Assembly: GCA_003446015.1 (NCBI GenBank) | Contig: DMBU01000154.1 | Coordinates: forward strand, 3,893 to 67,892 | Source of the DNA: Bacteroidales bacterium | Lineage (GTDB): Bacteria > Bacteroidota > Bacteroidia > Bacteroidales > UBA12077 | Reading direction: 5' to 3' | DNA: 64,000 nt | Notes under the pieces: model-generated | Databases searched by the model: none | Told to the model about the DNA's origin: nothing | The model's input: only the letters and a program-made list of their open reading frames with translations | In this document: positions 33,917-41,738 of the stretch, piece after piece | How positions within the stretch are numbered: the first letter of the stretch is position 1 | How the letters are laid out: each line of letters opens with the position of its first letter | Translations under genes and position numbers: made by a program

Positions 33917-36226
33917 TTAATGCTGATTTTGAAAATCAGTAATATTATTTGAAATTTTAAGTATTTTATAAACTTCACCGTCAGTATTTCTAATAGGGGT
34001 ATAAGTCTCAGCAAAAATCAGTTGTCTGTTGTTGATTTTTACTTTGGTAGTTTCCTTTTGAACTTTCCCTGACCTTAATTCTCTCCAGAATTTTTCATAT
34101 GCCGTTTTTTGTTGTTCGCTAAATTCTATATTTCCAGAATGATGTGTTCCAATAACTTCATCTTTAGATAATCCAAGTAAGGATAAATAATTGTCGTTTA
34201 CACTTTGAATTATTCCGTCTAAATTGTATTCAATTACATAACTTGAAATGTTAAGAGCCTCAACAAGGCCTTCCATTTCGGAACTTTTTCTTGAAGACTC
34301 TTCTTGGGTGGCTTGTAATTCTTCCATGTTCTGGCGCATTTCTTCTTCCTGTGCAGCCATTTCTTCTGCTTGTTGCTGAGAGCGTTCCAATAATTCAGAA
34401 GTTCGAATATTTATCCGTACCGCTGATAGTGTTGATGCAATACTTTCACCTAATTTTTCCACAAACTCTATTTCATGTTTTTCAAAAACATTAAACGAAG
34501 CTATTTCCAATACTCCTAAAACGTCCTCTTCAAGTTTTAAAGGTACAATAAGTAAACTTTTAGGACTTGCTCCACCTAAACCTGAGGTTATTTCCATATA
34601 ATCCTCAGGGATATCTGTCATGAAAATAGTTTTCTTTTCAATTCCGCAGATACCAACTAATCCTTCACCAATCAGGATTTGTTTTTTCAAATATTTTCTT
34701 CGGTCGTATGCAAAAGCTGATAAAAGATTGAAATAGATATTGTCCTTGTCATCATCGTTTAAAATAAATAATCCTCCCTGATTTGCTTTTAAATAATTAA
34801 CCAGACCCATTATTATTTCAGTTGCCAGGTTTTCAAGATTATCGTTATTTTGACGTAAAACATCAGCAAATTGAGCTAATCCTTCATTAGCCCATCTTCT
34901 CTTTTCGTCTTCAACTTTACGTTTTTCTTCTTCTTCATCTGCTTTAATTAAGCTGGTTCTCATTTCTATTAAGGATTTTCCCAACACATCATCATCGCTT
35001 AAAAGCTCGAAAGAGTGATTTAATTCCCCTTGTCCAATATGATTTGCAAAATCAACTTTTTTATTTAATCCATCAATTGAACTATTAAGAGCCTCAGTCA
35101 TTTCTTCAATTTCGTCGCCGGTTTTAATTTTAATTCTCATTTTATCATCAATATGACCTTTGGCAAGATTTTTAAGGAGAGCGGTAATTTTTGTCAAAGG
35201 ATTTGTAATATTTCGACTTATAAATGCAATTACCAGAGCCATGAGGAGGATTCCGAAAACACCAACAATTAGTGATATTCGGAAGTTTCTGTTGGCTTTA
35301 GCCATTATTGTATCAACGGGCACAGAAATAGCTATTGACCATGGAGTAGTTGTTTCACCAACCTGAATAGGAGCATATGATATATAATTTTGAACACCGT
35401 CAGTTTCACTTATATAGCTTAAAGGCTTACCTTCACGAATGTTTTGAACAATATTATGTTTTAAGTTATCGTCTGGGAAAACATCTTCAATTTTAACATT
35501 TAGCAATTCTTTGTCGGGATGACCAGCTATTAGGCCTCCGTTTGAAATTAAAAATGCATAGCTTCCATCAAAGGGTTTTATTTCTTCAACAAGTTCCTGA
35601 AGCCGGTCAAGGGTTATGTCAACTGCAACAATTCCTATATATTCACCATCTTCAATAATAGGTGCATTTAAACTGGTCATTAGGAATTTTTCAGCTTTAT
35701 CTTCTGTAAAAACATCTTCGTATGGTTCCCAAATAGAGGGGACTCTTCGGGTTTTAATTTCGGCATATAAAACAGGATCGCCATCCATGCTTCTAAATTC
35801 GAAATTATGTTTAATAACCCCATTTTCTCTCCAGTAAATAATTACAAATCTACCTGTAGGTTTGTTCCAGGTAGAATCAATTGCATTTAATTCCCAGCTA
35901 TCCCAAAGGCTATAAATATGAGGATTGTTTATAAAAACTTCATAATACATTTTTGAGAATAAATCCTGCCATTGTTCATTAGGTAAGTATTTGTGAGTAT
36001 GAAAAGCATCGGCAAGAGTTTTTACTAGGGTAAGGTCAGCATCTAACTTTGCCTTAACATCCTTGGCTGCTTCATGTGCATGTCGGTTAGTTACTTCTGT
36101 TGCATCGCTATAAGCCATTTTGCGTGCATTTAAACTAATATAACCAACGGCTATTATATAAATTACAATTGATGCTGAAATAATAAACAATTGTATTTTT
36201 TGCTGGATTTTAAGTTTGATTTTCAT
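33917..36226 (-). CDS. Cache-HAMP-GAF-coiled-coil-PAS sensor protein, paralog 2
   Basis: The 769-residue protein has the same order as paralog 1: membrane helix (9-31), double Cache, second membrane helix (about 316-338), HAMP, GAF and the EEEMRQNMEELQATQEE coiled coil. A PAS domain of about 110 residues at the end contains YVIEYNLDGIIQSVNDNYL and GTHHSGNIEFSE. The PAS domain is the last element and no output domain follows. It begins with the same residues as paralog 1 (MKIKLKIQQKIQLFIIS). It lies 30 bases upstream of that gene and 11 bases after paralog 3, so all should be co-transcribed. Confidence 0.85.
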   Translation of the reverse strand: MKIKLKIQQKIQLFIISASIVIYIIAVGYISLNARKMAYSDATEVTNRHAHEAAKDVKAKLDADLTLVKTLADAFHTHKYLPNEQWQDLFSKMYYEVFINNPHIYSLWDSWELNAIDSTWNKPTGRFVIIYWRENGVIKHNFEFRSMDGDPVLYAEIKTRRVPSIWEPYEDVFTEDKAEKFLMTSLNAPIIEDGEYIGIVAVDITLDRLQELVEEIKPFDGSYAFLISNGGLIAGHPDKELLNVKIEDVFPDDNLKHNIVQNIREGKPLSYISETDGVQNYISYAPIQVGETTTPWSIAISVPVDTIMAKANRNFRISLIVGVFGILLMALVIAFISRNITNPLTKITALLKNLAKGHIDDKMRIKIKTGDEIEEMTEALNSSIDGLNKKVDFANHIGQGELNHSFELLSDDDVLGKSLIEMRTSLIKADEEEEKRKVEDEKRRWANEGLAQFADVLRQNNDNLENLATEIIMGLVNYLKANQGGLFILNDDDKDNIYFNLLSAFAYDRRKYLKKQILIGEGLVGICGIEKKTIFMTDIPEDYMEITSGLGGASPKSLLIVPLKLEEDVLGVLEIASFNVFEKHEIEFVEKLGESIASTLSAVRINIRTSELLERSQQQAEEMAAQEEEMRQNMEELQATQEESSRKSSEMEGLVEALNISSYVIEYNLDGIIQSVNDNYLSLLGLSKDEVIGTHHSGNIEFSEQQKTAYEKFWRELRSGKVQKETTKVKINNRQLIFAETYTPIRNTDGEVYKILKISNNITDFQNQH

Positions 36227-36237
36227 GAAATTCTGTT

Positions 36238-38550
36238 TTATAATTCTTCAAAATCACTTATGTTGTTTGCTATTTTCAAGATTTTTTTAACTGTTCCATT
36301 TTCGTCCAGAATTGGAGTATAAACTTCAACGAATACAATTTCTTTACCATCAATAATAAATTTCGTTTTTTCTTTTTTTGTTATCCCATTTTTTAAGTCA
36401 CGCCAGAATTTATCATATTCTGTTTTTTGTTTTTTTGTAAATTCCATTTTGTCAGAATGATGCGATCCCAGAACTTCTGCCCGTCTTAAATTGAGTAGGT
36501 TCAGGTAATTGTCGTTTACTTTGATAATAAAACCTTCAGGGCTGTACTCAACAATATTACTCGATTTTTCAAGTGCATACAGAAAACTTTCCATTTCGGC
36601 ATTTTTTCTTCCTGCTTCTTCTTGTGTGGCCTGAAGCTCTTCCATGTTTTGACGCATTTCTTCTTCCTGTGCAGCCATCTCTTCTGATTGTTGCTGAAAT
36701 TTCTCTAATAATTCATTGGTTTGAATACTTATTCTAACAGACGATAAGGTGGAGGCAATATTTTCAGCTACTTTTTCTACAAATTCAATATGATATTTTT
36801 CAAATTTATTAAATGATGCAATTTCTAAAACTCCATAAACCTTATTTTCCATTTTAAGAGGAACCACTAATAATGCGTTTGGATTTGCTCCTCCTAATCC
36901 TGAAATGATTGAAATATAGTCTTCTGGCAGATCTTCAATGTAAGTAGTTTCTTTTTCAATTGCCACAGAACCAACAATTCCATCACCATATTCAATACGT
37001 TTTTCCAAATGTTTTTTTCTATCAAAAGCAAAAGCTGAAATTAATTCAAGGAAAACATTGTTTTTATCATCATCATTTAAAAGGAACAATCCTCCCTGAT
37101 TTGCTTCCAGATAGTACACCAGATTCTTAATTATTTCATTTGAAAGATTTTGAAGATTGTCGTTATTTTGTCGGAGGATATCTGCAAACTTTGCTAATCC
37201 TTCATTTGCCCATCGGCGTTTCTGATCTTCAAGTTTTCTTTCCTGCTCTTCTTCCTGTGCTCTTTTAAGGCTGTTTCTCATATCAACAAGGGCTTTCCCA
37301 AGTTTGTCCTCATCGCTTAACAGATTAAACTCAAAACCAAGATCGCCTGATCCAATATGGTTAGCAAATTCGGTCTTTAATCTTAGTCCTTCTGCGGAAG
37401 TTATTAATGCTTTTGTCATTTCTTCAATTTCATCTCCTGATTTAACATTTAAATCAAGTTTATTATCGGTCTTCCCTTGAGCGAGTTCTTTTAAAAAGTC
37501 AGTTATTTTTTGAATAGGTTCAGTAATGTTTTTAGTAATAATATAGATTACAAAGCTTAACAGCAAAATACCAACAAACCCCACAATTAAAGAAATCATA
37601 AAATTTCTGTCGGCCTGTGCCATGATAGAATTAATAGGCACAGATACTCCAAGAAACCAGGGAGTGCTGGTTCTTCCAATATGAATAGGAGCGAAAGTAA
37701 TATAATGAGTTTTGTAAAGGCTATCAAGAGCAAGGAAATGAAAACCCTCACCTTTTTTTATTTTTTTAAATAAATCAAGTTCAGAATTATCTTTTAATTT
37801 AAATTCTGCAACCTGATCTAAAAGTTTCGTTTCAGGATGTCCGGCATATTTTCCTTCTTCAGTAATTAAAAAGGCATAACTCCCGGGAAACTGTGATAAA
37901 TTAACGCTTTCGACCATTTTTTGGAATCTCTCAAGGATAAGATCAACACCTACCATTCCATGGTATTCTCCATCAATTAAAACAGGTGTTACAAGACTTG
38001 TCATTAGTTTAGATGTTTCACCGGCATCGGTAAAAACATCAAAATAGATTGGCAAAACCATTTCCTTTGCCTGAGCTTTTATGTTGGCATAAACAGCAGG
38101 GTCGCCATCTAGGCTTCGAATATCTTGCTTTTGAAATATGGCCCCATTAACACGTGAAAAAACATTGGCGATACGTCCGGTAGGATTTGTCCATGTTTCA
38201 TCAATTTTGTTTAGTTCCCAACTGTCCCATAGTTTGTAAAAGATTGGATTGTCGCGATAGATTTTGTCGTACATTTTAATAAACAATGGATCCCATTGTT
38301 CTCTTGGCATATCTTTATATACTTTAAATGCAGTTGCCAGAGTTCTTACAACGGCCATATATTCATTTAGATCTGTCTGTATTTTTAATGCAAATTTTTC
38401 AGCATTTGAATTAACCAGTTCTACAGAATCGTTGTACGCGGTTTTTTTGGCATTTACGCTTATATATCCTATAGCAACTGCATAAATAGCAACGGAAAGG
38501 GAGATTAAAAACAGTTGCATTTTGTTTCTCAAACTTAGTTTAAGTTTCAT
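36238..38550 (-). CDS. Cache-HAMP-GAF-coiled-coil-PAS sensor protein, paralog 3
   Basis: The 770-residue protein has the architecture of paralog 2, starting MKLKLSLRNKMQLFLIS. The Cache part has diverged more than the rest (for example VNLSQFPGSYAFLITEEGKYAGHPE), while the HAMP, GAF and coiled-coil regions remain close to the others. This suggests changed ligand preference with a kept signalling core. The C-terminal PAS domain has NIVEYSPEGFIIKVNDNYL and GSHHSDKMEFTK. It lies 11 bases before paralog 2 and 70 bases after paralog 4. No enzymatic domain is visible. Confidence 0.85.
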   Translation of the reverse strand: MKLKLSLRNKMQLFLISLSVAIYAVAIGYISVNAKKTAYNDSVELVNSNAEKFALKIQTDLNEYMAVVRTLATAFKVYKDMPREQWDPLFIKMYDKIYRDNPIFYKLWDSWELNKIDETWTNPTGRIANVFSRVNGAIFQKQDIRSLDGDPAVYANIKAQAKEMVLPIYFDVFTDAGETSKLMTSLVTPVLIDGEYHGMVGVDLILERFQKMVESVNLSQFPGSYAFLITEEGKYAGHPETKLLDQVAEFKLKDNSELDLFKKIKKGEGFHFLALDSLYKTHYITFAPIHIGRTSTPWFLGVSVPINSIMAQADRNFMISLIVGFVGILLLSFVIYIITKNITEPIQKITDFLKELAQGKTDNKLDLNVKSGDEIEEMTKALITSAEGLRLKTEFANHIGSGDLGFEFNLLSDEDKLGKALVDMRNSLKRAQEEEQERKLEDQKRRWANEGLAKFADILRQNNDNLQNLSNEIIKNLVYYLEANQGGLFLLNDDDKNNVFLELISAFAFDRKKHLEKRIEYGDGIVGSVAIEKETTYIEDLPEDYISIISGLGGANPNALLVVPLKMENKVYGVLEIASFNKFEKYHIEFVEKVAENIASTLSSVRISIQTNELLEKFQQQSEEMAAQEEEMRQNMEELQATQEEAGRKNAEMESFLYALEKSSNIVEYSPEGFIIKVNDNYLNLLNLRRAEVLGSHHSDKMEFTKKQKTEYDKFWRDLKNGITKKEKTKFIIDGKEIVFVEVYTPILDENGTVKKILKIANNISDFEEL

Positions 38551-38620
38551 ACCGGACGATATTTTATTTTAATTATTTATGAAAAACAGTTTATATACTT
38601 ACGAAAACTTTGTAAAAGTG

Positions 38621-40912
38621 TTATGTATATGAGCTAACATCAATAGCTAATAAAAGAATCTTCTCAAGATTTTCATTAATAAAAACGGGAGTATATGATG
38701 TTATTAATTTAAGTTCTACTCCGTTTTTATTTTTTAAATTGGAAATTTCCTGATGAGATTTCCCTTTCATAACCGTGTTTAAAATGTTTTGGAATTTTGA
38801 AACATCTTTTTTAGCTACAAATTCTTCAGCTTCCATTCCAATTACTTCATTTAAACTATATTTAAATTTTTTAAGAAAAAGATCGTTTGCGTTTATCAGG
38901 GTTGCATCTAAGCTAAATTCAGCTTTTAATAAAAATTGATCAATGCTATCAAGAATACCACTAAACTCATCTCCTTTTCTTGAAGATTCTTCTTGTGTGG
39001 CTTGAAGTTCTTCCATGTTTTGCCTCATTTCTTCTTCCTGTGCAGCCATTTCTTCGGCCTGTTGCTGCGATTGCTCCAGAAGTTGCGAAGTTCGTACATT
39101 AATACGCACGGCTTTTAAGGTTGATGCAATGCTTTCGGCTGCTTTTTCTACAAATTCAATTTCGTGTTTTTGGATTTTATTAAATGATGCTATTTCAATA
39201 ACACCAAGAATCTCATTTTCAAGTTTTAAAGGAACCAGCAACAAGCTATTTGGATTTGCATCACCCAATCCGGATGTTATTTGTATATAATCCTCGGGAA
39301 TTTCTGTTAATAATATCGTATTCTTTTCAGCAGCGCATGTACCTACAAGGCCCTCTCCTAGCTCGACTTGTTTTTTTATGTATTTTTCTCTGTCAAAAGC
39401 AAAAGCCGATAATAAATCAAAAACTACCGATTGTTCCTGATCATTTAAAATAAATAAACCTCCCTGATTAGCATTTAAATAATAAACCAGGTTTTTAATA
39501 ATTTCGTTAGAAAGAGTTTTTATGTTTTCATTGTTTTTTCTTAAAATGTCTGCAAACTTTGCTAATCCTTCATTGGTCCATTGTCGTTTTTCATCTTCTG
39601 ATTTTCGTTTTTCTTCATCCGATTTTGTTTTTAATAAACTGTTTTGCATATTTAATAACGACAAGCCAAGAACGTCTTCATTGCTTAATAATTCAAGCTT
39701 ATAATCAATATTTCCAGATCCGATTTGATTAGCAAACTCTGTTTTTTTATTTAATCCGTTAATGGAGGTATTTAATGCTAGGGTCATTTCTCCGACTTCG
39801 TCTTTGCTTTTAACATGCTTAATAAGAGAATCATCAATTTTACCTTCGGCAAGTTGTTTAAGCACCGAAGTTACTTTAACAATTGGATTAGTTATATTTC
39901 TTGCAATAATCCATATTACGATGGTTAGAAGAATTAATCCCAGAAAACTTACAAGCAAGCCCTTAACGATAATACTATTTGCCCTGGATGTGATTACTTC
40001 ATTAGGTACTACAATTGCTAAAGACCATGGAGTATTTACGTTTTCGACTTTTAGCGGAGCAAAAACATAAAAGTCTTTTTGATTATTTTCGTTCGTAAAT
40101 GTGAATGAAAAATTTATTCCTGCCTGGACATTTTCTATGATATTAAAACGCTCAGTAAATTCAGGACTTTCGATGCGGATTAGTTTACCCATTAATTTTG
40201 AGTTTTTGTGAGCAACATAAGTTCCGTCGTTAGATAACAAAAACGCATAACTTTGGTCAAAAGGTTCTATTTTTTCAATGATATCCTGAAATCTTTGCAA
40301 ATCGACATCGACACCCGCTAATCCAACAAAGGTGTTTCCAAGTTTTATGGGAACAGAAATGTTGGTATTAATGTACTGATCTTCTGCTTTACCTGTTGGA
40401 GACCATAATTTAGGGTCAACAATCATGGAGTGGCCTTTTGATTTCATGGCATAATAGTTCCCTTTTAAATCATCACCATCGGTATTTAATTGAGTTTCGA
40501 TTTGATTTATATTTCCATCAGAATCTCTAACCCATCCATTTAAATATCGTCCAAATGGTTTGGTCCAATCAGGATCAATGTATTTTAATTCCCAACTTGT
40601 AGCTACAGCAAGATAGTGGGGGTTTTCTGTTATAACATGCAGTTGTTGTTCAAGAAAAATTTTGTTCCACTCGTTCCACGATATGGTTTGATATGCCTGA
40701 GCAGACTGCGCAAGAGTTTTTACAATGTTAAAATCAGACGCTAATTCAGCTTTAATCTGATTAGCAAACTCGTGTGCATTTTTATTTGCAATCTCACGAG
40801 ATTCTTCAAGCGTCATTTGTCTTGATTTGGTTGTTATATACCCTACTGATGCAATAAAAATCAACATTGAAGTTGAAAGGATATAAACCAACATTTTAGC
40901 ATTGATCTTCAT
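38621..40912 (-). CDS. Cache-HAMP-GAF-coiled-coil-PAS sensor protein, paralog 4 (most divergent)
   Basis: The 763-residue protein shares the architecture but has a different N-terminus (MKINAKMLVYILSTSMLIF). Its Cache domain includes PDWTKPFGRYLNGWVRDSDG and DQYINTNISVPIKLG. The GAF and coiled-coil parts keep the family signature (SQQQAEEMAAQEEEMRQN). The final PAS has EFSLDATLINANDLFLKKF and a GMEAEEFVAK segment instead of the GTHHS motif of paralogs 2 and 3. It is the first of the four to be transcribed, 89 bases after the YgjP-type peptidase gene. It is probably the oldest copy or the one freest to diverge. Confidence 0.84.
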   Translation of the reverse strand: MKINAKMLVYILSTSMLIFIASVGYITTKSRQMTLEESREIANKNAHEFANQIKAELASDFNIVKTLAQSAQAYQTISWNEWNKIFLEQQLHVITENPHYLAVATSWELKYIDPDWTKPFGRYLNGWVRDSDGNINQIETQLNTDGDDLKGNYYAMKSKGHSMIVDPKLWSPTGKAEDQYINTNISVPIKLGNTFVGLAGVDVDLQRFQDIIEKIEPFDQSYAFLLSNDGTYVAHKNSKLMGKLIRIESPEFTERFNIIENVQAGINFSFTFTNENNQKDFYVFAPLKVENVNTPWSLAIVVPNEVITSRANSIIVKGLLVSFLGLILLTIVIWIIARNITNPIVKVTSVLKQLAEGKIDDSLIKHVKSKDEVGEMTLALNTSINGLNKKTEFANQIGSGNIDYKLELLSNEDVLGLSLLNMQNSLLKTKSDEEKRKSEDEKRQWTNEGLAKFADILRKNNENIKTLSNEIIKNLVYYLNANQGGLFILNDQEQSVVFDLLSAFAFDREKYIKKQVELGEGLVGTCAAEKNTILLTEIPEDYIQITSGLGDANPNSLLLVPLKLENEILGVIEIASFNKIQKHEIEFVEKAAESIASTLKAVRINVRTSQLLEQSQQQAEEMAAQEEEMRQNMEELQATQEESSRKGDEFSGILDSIDQFLLKAEFSLDATLINANDLFLKKFKYSLNEVIGMEAEEFVAKKDVSKFQNILNTVMKGKSHQEISNLKNKNGVELKLITSYTPVFINENLEKILLLAIDVSSYT

Positions 40913-41001
40913 ACTCAGGTCTTATTGAAAATAACCTCTAAACTTACACTAATTTAAGAAAAAATCAAATTAATGCTGAGCAAATCTTAGGCTTTCAGAA
41001 A

Positions 41002-41721
41002 TTAATAAATTTGAATTGAATAGGTTTTTAATTCTTTGGAGAATTTCCTTGCATTACCAAGTAAGGTATCCATGAGCTTCCAAAATCCTGGACCATGGTT
41101 TTTTTCAACCGTATGACATAGTTCATGTATAATTACATAATCAATTAAATGATCTGGTAATCGCATTAAATGCAAGTTTAAATTGATATTGTTTTGCCCC
41201 GAACAGCTTCCCCAAAGCGTTTTATTGTTTTTAATAAATACTTTTTTGTATTTAAACTGATATTTTTCTGCGAGTTGAAAAGTTCTTCTTGTGAGATATT
41301 CTTTTGCTTCAATGCGCAGGGCCTTAATTACTGTTGCCTGTATTATTCTTTGAACGGCAGGATTCTGAATCTCAGCATTCTCGGGATAATGAATAATAAT
41401 TGAATCGGGAGTAATCCGGGTAAGGATATGATCTTTCGAGTGCTTGTCAATTAAAAGATTTCGGTATTTTGTGTTGAATAAGGTTTCTTCAGTAAAAACG
41501 GTGACTTTATTTTCGATGCTTTCAATCAATGGAAGATGATTTAAGATCCATGACCGTTTCTTTTCAACAATCGACATTGCAATTCTGTAGCTTAAGAAAT
41601 ATGGTAGATTTACAACAACTCCTTTCATCGGACGAATAGCAATGCTAACACCTTTCGAACGTTTATTTTTACGAAATGTAACATCTCCTATCTGATCAAT
41701 ATTGATTATTTTGTCTGGCAT
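41002..41721 (-). CDS. YgjP-type (M48-like) metallopeptidase
   Basis: The 239-residue protein matches the YgjP/DUF45 family: a beta-rich N-terminus with KNKRSKGVSIAIRPMKGVVVNLP and a zinc site HELCH at residues 199-203, with H209 in KNHGPGFW as third ligand. The ring around LWGSCSGQNNINLNLHLMRLP is also typical. It has no signal peptide, so it is cytoplasmic. Substrates of this family are not well established. It lies between the hybrid kinase (17 bases) and the sensor array (89 bases), so it may be transcribed with them, but a role in signalling is unproven. Confidence 0.88.
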   Translation of the reverse strand: MPDKIINIDQIGDVTFRKNKRSKGVSIAIRPMKGVVVNLPYFLSYRIAMSIVEKKRSWILNHLPLIESIENKVTVFTEETLFNTKYRNLLIDKHSKDHILTRITPDSIIIHYPENAEIQNPAVQRIIQATVIKALRIEAKEYLTRRTFQLAEKYQFKYKKVFIKNNKTLWGSCSGQNNINLNLHLMRLPDHLIDYVIIHELCHTVEKNHGPGFWKLMDTLLGNARKFSKELKTYSIQIY

Positions 41722-41738
41722 TTGGTTTTAAAGAATTG

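Noticed and set aside
31850..40912. Four sensor genes considered as chemoreceptors
   Set aside because: No methyl-accepting hairpin with the conserved E/Q tip is present and no che genes lie nearby; the coiled coil is of another type.
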